Shown here one piece after another: positions 17,191 through 26,164 of a DNA stretch of 64,000 nt (its first letter is position 1; every line of letters begins with the position of its first letter). The position numbers and the translations under genes were made by a program. This DNA comes from an uncultured Spirochaeta sp. (lineage in GTDB: Bacteria > Spirochaetota > Spirochaetia > DSM-27196 > Alkalispirochaetaceae), in the NCBI GenBank assembly GCA_913030605.1, contig CAJWEZ010000015.1, positions 1 to 64,000 of the forward strand, read 5' to 3'. The notes beneath the pieces were generated by a model that was not told where the DNA came from, ran no database searches, and worked only from the letters and a program-made list of their open reading frames with translations.

Positions 17191-18036
17191 ATGGCGATTA
17201 CAGCCGCAGACGTGAAGAAGCTGCGCGATAAAACCGGTGCCGGAATGATGGACTGCAAGAAGGCACTGCAGGAGGCCGACGGCGATTTCGAGAAGGCCGA
17301 GCGGATCCTGAAGGAACTCGGCAAGGCCGCCGCCGCCAAGCGCAGCGGTCGCGCCACCAACGAGGGTCGTATTTTCGTCCGAATCGACGGCAATCGGGCC
17401 GTGATTCTGGAAATGGCGTGCGAAACGGACTTCGTTGCCCGGAACGACACGTTCGTGGCCCTCGGCGACGAGCTCACCCAGGACATTCTGGCCCGCGGCA
17501 TCAGCGAGGCTGACGACGCCCTCAACGGCAAGGTCCAGGAGGCGATCTCCACAATCAAGGAGAACATGAGTCTGCGTCGCTTCCAGGTGATCGAAAAGTC
17601 CGACGCACAGGTGTTTTCGTCCTACATTCACGGAGATTCCGGCAACATCGGCGGCGTTGTGACCGTCGGCGTCGACAAGGCCGAGCTTGCCGACTCTCAG
17701 CAGGTCAAGGATTTTGCCTTCGACGTCGCGCTCCATGTCGTCGCGTTCCGCCCCATGTACCTCACACCGGAGAACGTCGACGCCGCCTACCGCAAGGAGC
17801 AGGAAGAGATCTTCCTTACGCAGGCCAAGAACATGGACAAGCCGGAGAAAGTCATTCAAGGTATTGTCCAGGGCAAGCTCCGCAAGCATTTCAGCGAGAT
17901 CTGCCTGGTTGAGCAGGGCTTTGTGAAGGACGACAAGAAGGCCGTCAAGGATGTCGCCAAGGAAGTCGGGAACGCCGCGGGCGGGACCGTCACCGTGGAC
18001 GACTACGTGGTCTACGCCGTCGGCGAGGACCTCTAG
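17191..18036 (+). CDS. tsf: Translation elongation factor Ts
   Basis: 281-residue guanine-nucleotide exchange factor for EF-Tu. The N-terminal UBA-like module reads ITAADVKKLRDKTGAGMMDCKKAL, with the EF-Tu-contacting ETDFVARND motif near residue 78. Length and layout are normal for the family. It follows rpsB, as in nearly all bacteria, and carries a good Shine-Dalgarno (AGGAGG). Confidence 0.97.
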   Translation: MAITAADVKKLRDKTGAGMMDCKKALQEADGDFEKAERILKELGKAAAAKRSGRATNEGRIFVRIDGNRAVILEMACETDFVARNDTFVALGDELTQDILARGISEADDALNGKVQEAISTIKENMSLRRFQVIEKSDAQVFSSYIHGDSGNIGGVVTVGVDKAELADSQQVKDFAFDVALHVVAFRPMYLTPENVDAAYRKEQEEIFLTQAKNMDKPEKVIQGIVQGKLRKHFSEICLVEQGFVKDDKKAVKDVAKEVGNAAGGTVTVDDYVVYAVGEDL

Positions 18037-18104
18037 GCCGCACCAGCATGAACGCGCCCGGCGGCGGACACCCGCCGGGCCCATTTCGAGATCGGGAGGT
18101 ACCG

Positions 18105-18659
18105 ATGGACGCTACGATCAAAAACGCCGAAGGACGGATGACCAAGAGTCTCGCCTCACTGCAGGAGGAGCTTGCCGGCCTGCGTACCGGCCGCGCATCC
18201 GCCGCCATGTTCGACAAGATTCGTGTCGAATACTACGGCAACCCGACTCCACTCAACCAGGTCGCCAGCATCAGTGTCCCGGAGTCACGCCTGGTTGTCA
18301 TTCAGCCGTGGGACAAGGCGCTCCTTGGTGAGATCGAGAAGGCGATCCAGTCGTCGGAGTTGTCGCTCAATCCGAGCAGCGACGGCAAAGTGATCCGTCT
18401 GAACATCCCGCCCCTGACCGAGGAACGGCGCAAGGAAATCGTGAAACTCGCCAAGAACACCGCCGAGCAGGCGCGGGTGGCGATCCGGAATATCCGCCGT
18501 GATGCCAACGACGAGCTGAAAAAGCAGGAGAAGAACGGCGATATCAGCGAAGACGATCTCAAGCGCGGCGAGGAAAAGATCCAGTCCCTGACCGATTCGT
18601 ACATCGAGCAGATCAACGCTGCGCTGGACGCCAAGGAGACCGAGATCCTGGAGATCTGA
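18105..18659 (+). CDS. frr: Ribosome recycling factor
   Basis: 184 residues with the RRF hallmarks LRTGRASAAMFDKIRVEYYG, PLNQVASISVPESRLVVIQPWD and the C-terminal helix ending in the Lys/Glu-rich segment. It splits post-termination ribosomes together with EF-G. The start at 18105 follows GGGAGG; an upstream in-frame ATG (18048) adds residues not seen in the family. Its TGA overlaps the uppS ATG by one base. Confidence 0.96.
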   Translation: MDATIKNAEGRMTKSLASLQEELAGLRTGRASAAMFDKIRVEYYGNPTPLNQVASISVPESRLVVIQPWDKALLGEIEKAIQSSELSLNPSSDGKVIRLNIPPLTEERRKEIVKLAKNTAEQARVAIRNIRRDANDELKKQEKNGDISEDDLKRGEEKIQSLTDSYIEQINAALDAKETEILEI

Positions 18660-19372
18660 TGTCCGACCCGAGCGTGTCCATTACACCACGACATATCGGA
18701 ATCATCATGGACGGAAACGGCCGCTGGGCGACGATGCGGAAAATGCGCCGTACCCGCGGTCACCGCGAGGGCATCGAGGCCGCGAAACGCGTCGTTCTGG
18801 AGGGAATCCGGCAGGGCGTCGAGTTTCTTTCCCTGTACGCATTTTCAACGGAGAACTGGCGGCGGGCGGAGGAAGAGGTTTCCTTTATCATGGGCCTGGT
18901 GGCCCGCAACCTCCGCGATCAGTACGATTTCTACCGCGACAACAACGTCCGGGTGACCCACAGCGGGAATCTCGACGGTCTTCCCGACGAGGTGCGGCAG
19001 GAGATCACAACGGTTACGCGTGAAACCGCCGACAACGACGCCATCACGGTCAATCTGGCGGTCAACTACGGAGGTCGCGACGAGATCGTCCGGGCGGTGA
19101 ATCGCTGGATCGAGGGTCGGACCGCCGACCACCTGCCACAGATCCGCGAGGCCGACCTTCACGCGCACCTCGACCTTCCGCAGATGCCCGACCCCGATCT
19201 GGTCATCCGCACGGGTGGCGAAAAGCGTATCAGCAACTTCCTCCTCTGGGAGTGCGCCTATGCCGAGCTCTATTTCAGTCCGCGTCTGTGGCCCGAGTGG
19301 ACCGGCGACGACCTGCGTGAGGCGATCACCGATTTCAGCCACCGCAAACGCAACTTTGGAGGCATGCGATGA
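18659..19372 (+). CDS. uppS: Isoprenyl transferase (undecaprenyl diphosphate synthase)
   Basis: 237 residues of the cis-prenyltransferase family. HIGIIMDGNGRWA carries the catalytic Asp, FSTENWRRAEEEV follows, and DLVIRTGGEKRISNFLLWE with the following ELYFSPRLWPEW forms the homodimer and substrate site. The product, undecaprenyl diphosphate, is the lipid carrier for peptidoglycan and other envelope polymers. The gene is translationally coupled to frr (TGATG) and to cdsA (ATGA). Confidence 0.95.
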   Translation: MSDPSVSITPRHIGIIMDGNGRWATMRKMRRTRGHREGIEAAKRVVLEGIRQGVEFLSLYAFSTENWRRAEEEVSFIMGLVARNLRDQYDFYRDNNVRVTHSGNLDGLPDEVRQEITTVTRETADNDAITVNLAVNYGGRDEIVRAVNRWIEGRTADHLPQIREADLHAHLDLPQMPDPDLVIRTGGEKRISNFLLWECAYAELYFSPRLWPEWTGDDLREAITDFSHRKRNFGGMR

Positions 19373-20265
19373 GTCGCAACACCCTGTTTCGCCTGCTCGT
19401 ATTCTTCCTTGGAATTCCGCTCCTGGCCGTGAGCGCCTTTGCCGGGCGCACCCAGGGACTTCCGGCCTTCGGCTTTCTGGTCGTGGCCGCGTCTGCTCTG
19501 GCCGCCCGCGAGGCGGCGTTTTTTTTTCCGGCCTCGGCGCGTGACTACCCCGGACACTCGGTCCTGGTGCCCATCGTCGGTGCCGCAATTCCCACGATCG
19601 GTTACGTGTCGGCCCTCCTCGACGGGCGCCCGTTCATGGCCGGACTGGGCGCCTCCGCGATCGTGGTACCGACGCTGACGATCGGCGCCGCGTTGATCAT
19701 GGCGGTGCAGGTCCTCAAACGCCGGGACTCCGAGATCAGCCAGATCGTTCCGGTGGTGAGCGCTCATCTCTTTCTGCTGGTGTACCCCGGCATGTTTGCC
19801 TGGCACGCCGCACGATTGGTGAGTTTCCGGTTCAACTCGGAACTGATTCTGATCTTCTTTCTGTCGGTGTACCTCAACGACAGCCTGGCCTGGTTTTTCG
19901 GACGGATATTCGGTCCCCACACCACGCCGAAGGGCGCGCCGCCGGTCGTGGCGGTGAGTCCGAACAAGTCGCTGGTGGGGTTTGTCGCCGGATTCCTGTC
20001 AAGCGTTGCCGTCATCGTGATCGCCGGTTCGCTGCGCCCCGATATCATCCCGGGTCCACGGGGGTTGCACGTGCTGTTCGGGGCGCTGGTTGGTGCAAGC
20101 GCGATCGTCGGCGACCTCGTGGAATCCGGCTTCAAGCGATCCGCGTCGGTCAAGGATTCCGGGCAGGTGATCCCCGGTCGTGGCGGTCTCCTCGATTCGA
20201 TTGACTCTGCCCTGTTCGCGGCGCCATTCTTTTTCTACAGCTGCGTGATACTGTATGGCGTTTAG
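19369..20265 (+). CDS. cdsA: Phosphatidate cytidylyltransferase
   Basis: 298-residue integral membrane enzyme with seven to eight hydrophobic segments. The C-terminal CdsA signature is ESGFKRSASVKDSGQVIPGR, continued by GGLLDSIDSAL, with the conserved K-D and D-D residues. It makes CDP-diacylglycerol from phosphatidic acid and CTP, the entry point to phospholipids. It overlaps uppS by four bases. In Treponema dxr follows cdsA; here rseP follows directly after 12 bases. Confidence 0.94.
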   Translation: MSRNTLFRLLVFFLGIPLLAVSAFAGRTQGLPAFGFLVVAASALAAREAAFFFPASARDYPGHSVLVPIVGAAIPTIGYVSALLDGRPFMAGLGASAIVVPTLTIGAALIMAVQVLKRRDSEISQIVPVVSAHLFLLVYPGMFAWHAARLVSFRFNSELILIFFLSVYLNDSLAWFFGRIFGPHTTPKGAPPVVAVSPNKSLVGFVAGFLSSVAVIVIAGSLRPDIIPGPRGLHVLFGALVGASAIVGDLVESGFKRSASVKDSGQVIPGRGGLLDSIDSALFAAPFFFYSCVILYGV

Positions 20266-20277
20266 GAGTTTCTGCAT

Positions 20278-21630
20278 ATGCTCAACGTCCTGATCGGCCT
20301 TCTGGGCCTTGGTCTGGTCATTTTTCTTCACGAGATGGGTCACCTCGTCGCCGCAAAGGCCAACGGCGTCACCGTCGAGGCGTTTAGCGTCGGATGGGGA
20401 CGGAAGATCTGGTCCTTCACTCGCGGCGGTACCGAGTACCGCATCAGCTGGCTGCCGATCGGCGGCTACTGCAAGATGAAGGGTGAACACGCCCTGCTGC
20501 GGGCGTGGCAAAACCGAAGCTCCCGGATCGAGGTGGAAGAGGGAGACTTCTACGGCGCCCGGCCCTGGCGCCGAATCATCATCCTGCTTGCCGGCCCCGT
20601 GGTCAACTTTCTGTTCGCGGTAGTGGTGCTGGCGGCGATCGCGATCATCGGATACACGATTCACACCTTTCCGAACCGCGTGGTTCTGGCGAGCGATTTT
20701 GGATCGGCTCCGTCGGCGGCAACGGAAGCGGGGCTGGAGACGGGCGACCGGATCGTGGCGATCGACGGTTCCGAGGTCTCCACCTTCCGTGACCTGCAGA
20801 CGATCATCGGCCAGTCGGCGCAGCAGGATCTCGAACTCACGGTGGCGCGTGACGGTCGCGAGTTTGCCCTCAGCCTGACGCCGGAGCTGGATACCCAGAC
20901 CGGCGCCGGCCGTATCGGCGTGTATCCCTGGGTCGATCCGGTCGTCGCCCATGTCAGCGCCGACGCCGCCGCGGGAATCGCCGGCATCGAACCCGGAGAC
21001 CGTATCGTGGCCGTCGACGGCACCGCAACGCCCCACTCCATCGCCGTTGAACAGGCGCTTCGTAACGCCCAGGGGACCTCGGTGGACATAACCGTCGAAC
21101 GCGACGGCGACCGCCGGAGCGTGACGGTGGTGCCGGATACCGACGACGCCGGCAACCCCTCTCTCGGCATCGCGTATGAGACCCTGCAGGTTCATACGCC
21201 CGCGTACGGGCTTCTCGGCGGCGTTATCGAGGGTGCCCGTCAGGCCGTGGAGACGCTGGTCCTCACCGTCCGCGGAATCGGTCTGCTGTTCGCAGGGGTG
21301 GATTTGAACCAGGCGCTCATGGGTCCGGTACGGATCACCTACATGGTGGGAGAGATCGCCACGGCGAGCGCTCAGGCCGGTGTCGGCCGCGCACTGCTGT
21401 CGTTTTTCAACTTTCTCAGCCTGATCAGTGTCACGCTGTTTTTCATGAACCTGCTTCCGATCCCCGTTCTCGACGGGGGACAGATCGTCCTGACCGCGGC
21501 GGAGCTCATCCTGCGCCGGCCGCTTCATCCCCGGGTGGTGTACCACTACCAGATGGTTGGCAACGTCATCATCCTGGGACTCATGTTCTTCGCGCTGTTC
21601 AACGATATCCTGTTTTTTGCCCGGGGGTAG
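20278..21630 (+). CDS. rseP: Site-2 intramembrane zinc metalloprotease RseP, two PDZ domains
   Basis: 450 residues. The first membrane helix has the zinc motif FLHEMGH, and the distal ligand helix has NLLPIPVLDGGQIVL. Two PDZ-like domains lie between (about 130-205 with GLETGDRIVAIDG, and 215-290 with GIEPGDRIVAVDG). Family members cut membrane-bound anti-sigma factors and leftover signal peptides. Membrane segments also occur at about 98-122 and near the C-terminus. It is in the envelope/translation operon after cdsA. Confidence 0.94.
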   Translation: MLNVLIGLLGLGLVIFLHEMGHLVAAKANGVTVEAFSVGWGRKIWSFTRGGTEYRISWLPIGGYCKMKGEHALLRAWQNRSSRIEVEEGDFYGARPWRRIIILLAGPVVNFLFAVVVLAAIAIIGYTIHTFPNRVVLASDFGSAPSAATEAGLETGDRIVAIDGSEVSTFRDLQTIIGQSAQQDLELTVARDGREFALSLTPELDTQTGAGRIGVYPWVDPVVAHVSADAAAGIAGIEPGDRIVAVDGTATPHSIAVEQALRNAQGTSVDITVERDGDRRSVTVVPDTDDAGNPSLGIAYETLQVHTPAYGLLGGVIEGARQAVETLVLTVRGIGLLFAGVDLNQALMGPVRITYMVGEIATASAQAGVGRALLSFFNFLSLISVTLFFMNLLPIPVLDGGQIVLTAAELILRRPLHPRVVYHYQMVGNVIILGLMFFALFNDILFFARG

Positions 21631-21635
21631 CCACA

Positions 21636-23843
21636 ATGCGACGTATTTCCGTTCTGATCACGATGCTTCTGGCGTTCCCGCTGACCGCGGCCCTCGCCAT
21701 GCCACCGATTACCGTCCGGTCGGGTCACGAGGACGCCGTCACTGCCCTGAGCTACAGCCCCGACGGAGGACGCCTCTTCTCCGCCGGTGCCGACGGCAAA
21801 CTCATGGTGTGGGATGTGGACTCCGGACGCCTGCTGCAGAGCATCCGCGCCGACCAGTTGCCCATTCACGCCATGACCGTCTACCCCGACGGCCAGAAGG
21901 TTGCGCTGTACTCCACCGACGGCCAGCGCAACCGTATCACCGTGTGGGACTGGGCCAACGGAGAGCGCATCTTTCTCCACACACCCGACGACGAGGTTCT
22001 TACCATGACCGTCTCGTCCCGGGGGTCCTATCTCATGTACGCGACGCCGTCGCTGCAGAGCATCCGCGTGCTCGACGGCGACTCCGGCCGACCGCTCCCG
22101 TTCCTGCGACGGGACACCGGCATCGTTGGCTGGATGGTCATCGCCGACAGCGAGGAACGCGTCATGACCTACACCTCCGCCAACGGCATGATCACCTACC
22201 GGTCCATCGTCACCGGGCGTTCGGTCGCGGAGTTCCAGGGACCGCGGGGACTCTCGCTCCCCGCGCTCTTGCAGACCCGCCGTTTCGCCGCCGCCCGCGG
22301 CCAGGACGGGACCCTCGTGGTGATCGATCTGCTCAGTGGAGATCGCGTTGACAGTGTCGCCGCCGGTGAGATCGACGATATTTCCATCGATCCGTCTACC
22401 GGTGATATCGTCGTCCTTTCCACGTCCTTCGGTGGTCGCCGGTCGGTCCGGCGCTACCGATTCGCGGACGGCGAGCTCCAGCAGCGCTACGCCACTCGTC
22501 GGGAATTTCCGGACAACGCCAACCCCGTCGAGGTCGCCGGCCGCGGCTTTTTCGCGGGAACGCCGACCGGTGATATCCTCCGGTGGCTCCCCTTCGAATC
22601 GCGCCCCGTGGCGTTCGCAAGCCCCGCCCTCGAGGAGATTACCGACCTGCACCTCACGGGTGAACACCTCCACATGCTCACCGCCAACCGCGTCATATCG
22701 ATCGCCAGCGACTTCTTCGGCGCCCAGACCGGGTCCGTCACGGACACGAGTTTCGTGAGGCAGAACATGGTCGAAATCCCCGTGGGAGCCGGGGCGCGGT
22801 TTGTCCCGACCGACGACGATGACGTGGTGCTCTGGACGCCGGAAAACCGCAACGGCAGAATCCAGAACTACCGCATCGGCGACGAGTCTCTGAGAATGCT
22901 CGGTTTCGACGTTGCAACGGGCCTCATTGCCGTCGACGTCTATCGCGACGAGCTGCTGACCCTGTCCCGCTCCGGCGTCCTGGACCTCCGGGACCGCCGC
23001 ACCGGTGAAGCGATTCTCGAATACCGCGGCCGGGGACTGCAAACGGCGATCCGCACCTCCCGCGGTGTGTTTATCGGCAAAGCCGCCCAGGGACTGCTGG
23101 ATTCCGCGGTTCTCCGGGTAAACGCCCGGACCCGAGAGACGGTGCCGCTCGAAAGCGAGAGTGACCTCGTCTTCTTCCTCGATTTTGACGAGCGCCGCGG
23201 CCGGCTGTTCGCCATCGGGGTTCGTTCCGACAACGCCGGCGAGATCAGTACCGTGATCGAGGTGTTCGAGGGCGTCAACCTCGACCGCCGGCGGACGATT
23301 CTCGAAATCCCCGGTGAGTACCTCGACGCCGAGCTGATCCACGATCCCGTTACCGGAACCGCGTACACCACTCTCGACGACCGTGGCGGTGTACTCCGTT
23401 GGGACGGCTCCCGGATCACGGAGATGCTCCGCAACCAGGCCCACATCCCGCGTCGGATCTATCAGCAAGGCGAGTTTCTCTACAGTCTCAACCGCGACGG
23501 AACGGTATCTGTGGTCGATCGCGAAGACGGGCAGCCGGTCCTGGACTTCTACGTCGTCGCCGGGACAAACGGTTCATGGGTGGCCCTGCGCCCGGACGGA
23601 CGATTCTACGCCTCCAGCGATCGCCTGGCGACGGAACAGTACCTCAGCCTCAATCTCGAGAATACGGATCTGGCGTCTCAGCGAATCGCTATCAGTGGCG
23701 CCGGGATCGGTCCCCAGGGACCTGAGCCGGCGGCGGAGGATGGGGCGCCCATGCACCGTTTCGACAGCGCAGAGGATCCCACGATCGACGAACGCACCGA
23801 CTCGTTTGATCCCACAAGCGGAGAGCCGGCACCGTCGTCATAA
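21636..23843 (+). CDS. Secreted WD40-like beta-propeller protein
   Basis: 735 residues with a clear signal peptide (MRRISVLITMLLAFPLTAALA). The N-terminus has a canonical WD40 blade (GHEDAVTALSYSPDGGRLFSAGADG, then KLMVWDVDSGRLLQSI), followed by weaker blades (VYPDGQKVALYSTDGQRNRI, TVWDWANGERI) through the protein, consistent with one or two propellers. The last ~40 residues are acidic and disordered-looking. It begins five bases after rseP, so it is in the same operon and probably sits in the periplasm. No catalytic motif is visible; a scaffold role is likely but unproven. Confidence 0.8.
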   Translation: MRRISVLITMLLAFPLTAALAMPPITVRSGHEDAVTALSYSPDGGRLFSAGADGKLMVWDVDSGRLLQSIRADQLPIHAMTVYPDGQKVALYSTDGQRNRITVWDWANGERIFLHTPDDEVLTMTVSSRGSYLMYATPSLQSIRVLDGDSGRPLPFLRRDTGIVGWMVIADSEERVMTYTSANGMITYRSIVTGRSVAEFQGPRGLSLPALLQTRRFAAARGQDGTLVVIDLLSGDRVDSVAAGEIDDISIDPSTGDIVVLSTSFGGRRSVRRYRFADGELQQRYATRREFPDNANPVEVAGRGFFAGTPTGDILRWLPFESRPVAFASPALEEITDLHLTGEHLHMLTANRVISIASDFFGAQTGSVTDTSFVRQNMVEIPVGAGARFVPTDDDDVVLWTPENRNGRIQNYRIGDESLRMLGFDVATGLIAVDVYRDELLTLSRSGVLDLRDRRTGEAILEYRGRGLQTAIRTSRGVFIGKAAQGLLDSAVLRVNARTRETVPLESESDLVFFLDFDERRGRLFAIGVRSDNAGEISTVIEVFEGVNLDRRRTILEIPGEYLDAELIHDPVTGTAYTTLDDRGGVLRWDGSRITEMLRNQAHIPRRIYQQGEFLYSLNRDGTVSVVDREDGQPVLDFYVVAGTNGSWVALRPDGRFYASSDRLATEQYLSLNLENTDLASQRIAISGAGIGPQGPEPAAEDGAPMHRFDSAEDPTIDERTDSFDPTSGEPAPSS

Positions 23844-23882
23844 CGTCGCCGGAAGCGCTGTCGGCGACGGCCGTGGTTTTTT
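23844..23882 (+). terminator. Candidate rho-independent terminator after the WD40 gene
   Basis: The stem CGTCGCCG/CGGCGACG (23844-23851 and 23862-23869) is followed after seven bases by a T-run at 23877-23882. It would end the rpsB-to-WD40 operon just before the convergent comFB-type gene, whose stop codon it touches. The spacer before the T-run is longer than ideal. Confidence 0.5.
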
Positions 23883-24168
23883 AGCGGGCGTAGTCCGAGG
23901 AGATCTTGTCGATAGCCTGGGTGACGGCACGACGAATCTCCTCGCCGTACTCTTCCATCAGGGTGTCGGCGTACAGTCGCCCCAACAGATTCACTCGGTA
24001 CATCGGCCGAACCTTGTTGAGCGCGTAGGCGGCCATGTCAAGGACGCAGTCGTCCGACTGGCACGCGCGCTCGCCGCGCTCTTCAAGCTGGCGACCAAGC
24101 TCTTCAATGACCAGCCGCTCGGCTTCGTTGGTCAGGTCCTCAAAATCGTACATCGTTGTCAGGTCCAT
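23881..24168 (-). CDS. ComFB-family protein
   Basis: 95 residues with the ComFB (PF10719) pattern NEAERLVIEELGRQL ... CQSDDCVLDMAAYALNKVRPMY ..., i.e. a short helix, a C-x4-C pair with acidic residues and ALN-x2-P-like turn. ComFB proteins occur in competence operons and, in cyanobacteria, as second-messenger-binding proteins. The ATG at 24168 lies four bases after the dnaB stop, with GGAGG about nine bases upstream, so it is the last gene of the rpsF-dnaB operon. Function here is unknown. Confidence 0.75.
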   Translation of the reverse strand: MDLTTMYDFEDLTNEAERLVIEELGRQLEERGERACQSDDCVLDMAAYALNKVRPMYRVNLLGRLYADTLMEEYGEEIRRAVTQAIDKISSDYAR

Positions 24169-24172
24169 CGGT

Positions 24173-25507
24173 TCATCCTCCCTCTTCCATATCATCGGCC
24201 AGATTCTCAAATTTCGTATAGCGCGGGACGAAGGCGATCTGGATCGTGCCGACCGGACCGTTTCGCTGCTTGGCAACGATGAGTTCGGTCTCGATGACGT
24301 TCAGCGTTTCCGTGGACTCCTTTTCGAGGTTCCGTTCGCGATGCAGGAACAGCACAACGTCTGCGTCCTGCTCAATACTGCCCGATTCACGGATGTTCGA
24401 CAACAACGGCCGTTTTCCCTCCGTGTCCCTCGACACCTGCGACAGTGCAATCACCGGAACCTCGAGCTCTCGGGCGAGCGCCTTCAGGGACCGGGAAATC
24501 TCCGCGATCTGTTCGTGACGCGCGAGTTCGGCGTTTTCGTTGGTAATCAGCGTCAGGTAGTCAACGATCAGAATGCGAACGCCGTGCTGGCCCACCATAC
24601 GTCGCGCCTGCGCGCGGAGATCGAGAAGCCGCATTCCCGGTGTATCCGAGATCCACAGGGGCGAATCGTATATGCGGCTGGCCGCGTTCGTCAGGTTGGC
24701 AAAATCCGAGGTGCGGAGCATACCGGTCCGGATCACCTGACTGGGAATGCGCGCTTCACTGGCGATCAGACGCTGCATGAGCGCCATATCGCTCATCTCA
24801 AGGGTGAATATTCCGACCGGGATCTTTCGACCGATGGCGATATTGGCCGCCATCGACAGGGCGAAGGCGGTCTTTCCCACCGAGGGGCGGGCACCGATGA
24901 TAATGAACTCGCTGTTCTGAAACCCGCTGGTCATGTTGTCAAGCGCGTGAAACCCGGTCGGAACGCCGGTGAAATCGTCCTGGTTGTGGTACAGCTTTTC
25001 GATCGCATCGACGGTGCGCTTGACGACCTCCTTTGCCGGTTGAAAGCCCTGCGTCTGGTTGGTCTCCGCAAGTTCGAAGATTCGGCGCTCGGCCTCCTCG
25101 ATCACCTGACGGGTGGGAATCGTGTCGTCGAAACAGCTTTCAGTGATCTCAGCCGCCAGCGTGATCAGGCGCCGCCGCAGACTCGTCTGCTGGACGATCT
25201 GGGCGTAGTACTCCACGTTAGCGCTCGTCGGCACCGCCGTGGTCAGCGAGGAAATGTACGCGGCACCGCCGACGCGGTCCAACTGTCCGTTGGCCTGCAG
25301 CTCCGCCGTGAGGGTGATCAGGTCGATACTTTCGCCGCGGTCCCACAGGTGCAGGATCGCTTCGAAAATTCTGCCGTGCGCCTGGCGATAGAAATCGTCG
25401 GGCCGAACGTAGTCGACCACACGGGTGATCGCCGGCGCATCGAGCAGAACTGCGCCGAGGGTGGCTACCTCGGCGTCAAGATTGTGCGGGGGAAGCCGCC
25501 CTTCCAT
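24173..25507 (-). CDS. dnaB: Replicative DNA helicase DnaB
   Basis: 444 residues: N-terminal DnaB domain (PPHNLDAEVATLGAVLLD, FYRQAHGRIFEAIL) and RecA-like C-terminal domain with Walker A GARPSVGKTAFALSMA, Walker B ILIVDYLTLI, and DIFFERENT-subunit arginine-finger region QISRSLKALARELEVPVIALSQVSR. There is no intein. It is nine bases downstream of rplI, in the rpsF-ssb-rpsR-rplI-dnaB order typical of spirochaetes and Firmicutes. Confidence 0.97.
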   Translation of the reverse strand: MEGRLPPHNLDAEVATLGAVLLDAPAITRVVDYVRPDDFYRQAHGRIFEAILHLWDRGESIDLITLTAELQANGQLDRVGGAAYISSLTTAVPTSANVEYYAQIVQQTSLRRRLITLAAEITESCFDDTIPTRQVIEEAERRIFELAETNQTQGFQPAKEVVKRTVDAIEKLYHNQDDFTGVPTGFHALDNMTSGFQNSEFIIIGARPSVGKTAFALSMAANIAIGRKIPVGIFTLEMSDMALMQRLIASEARIPSQVIRTGMLRTSDFANLTNAASRIYDSPLWISDTPGMRLLDLRAQARRMVGQHGVRILIVDYLTLITNENAELARHEQIAEISRSLKALARELEVPVIALSQVSRDTEGKRPLLSNIRESGSIEQDADVVLFLHRERNLEKESTETLNVIETELIVAKQRNGPVGTIQIAFVPRYTKFENLADDMEEGG

Positions 25508-25516
25508 GGGGACGGC

Positions 25517-26164
25517 TTACTCTTCGTCTTCGGTCGCCTCGGCGTCCTCGGCGGCAGCCTGCATCGCCATCACTTCGGGATCGAGCGCTTCATCGCCCTC
25601 ACCCTCGGCCTCGGCGGTGTCTGCCGTTTCGGCGTCGGCACTGGCCTCAGCGGGCTCCTCGGTCTCGGCAGGCTCTGCCGTCTCGGCCTTCGCCTTCTCA
25701 GCCTCGATCTCCCGGGCGTTGCTCGCTTCCACGGCGACCGCGAGGGTTGCCTCTTCATCACCGTACAGGCGGATACGCACCTTGAAGTTACCGATCGTCT
25801 TGATCGTGTTCTCGGGAACCTCGATCTTCTTGCGCTCAACCTCGATGCCGCGCGCAGCCAGCTGTTCCACGATCGTCGCGGCACTCACCGATCCGAACAG
25901 CTTCCCGTTGGTACCGGCGGTCATGCGGATCGCCAGCGGCTCCGACTCGATCTGCTCCTTGATCGACGCCGCCTGGCGACGCTTCTCGTTCTTTCGCGCC
26001 TCGATCTCGGCGCGTCGTTCCTCGATCGCCGCCCGGTTGCGGGCGTTGTCCTCGAGAACCAGTCCCTGCGGGAGCAGGTAGTTGCGCGCATATCCCGGCG
26101 CGACGGTGCAGATATCTCCCTCTTCACCGAGGTTGGCCACGTCAGTGTTCAGAATGACCTTCAT
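25517..26164 (-). CDS. rplI: 50S ribosomal protein L9 with acidic Ala/Glu-rich C-terminal tail
   Basis: The N-terminal 50 residues are typical L9 (MKVILNTDVANLGEEGDICTV, then YARNYLLPQGL), followed by the connecting helix and C-terminal domain to about residue 150. The final ~60 residues are an acidic, Ala/Glu/Thr/Asp-rich tail absent from ordinary L9 (about 148 residues). Its start overlaps the end of the upstream membrane-protein gene by 23 bases and has the Shine-Dalgarno GGGGAG. Confidence 0.95.
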   Translation of the reverse strand: MKVILNTDVANLGEEGDICTVAPGYARNYLLPQGLVLEDNARNRAAIEERRAEIEARKNEKRRQAASIKEQIESEPLAIRMTAGTNGKLFGSVSAATIVEQLAARGIEVERKKIEVPENTIKTIGNFKVRIRLYGDEEATLAVAVEASNAREIEAEKAKAETAEPAETEEPAEASADAETADTAEAEGEGDEALDPEVMAMQAAAEDAEATEDEE

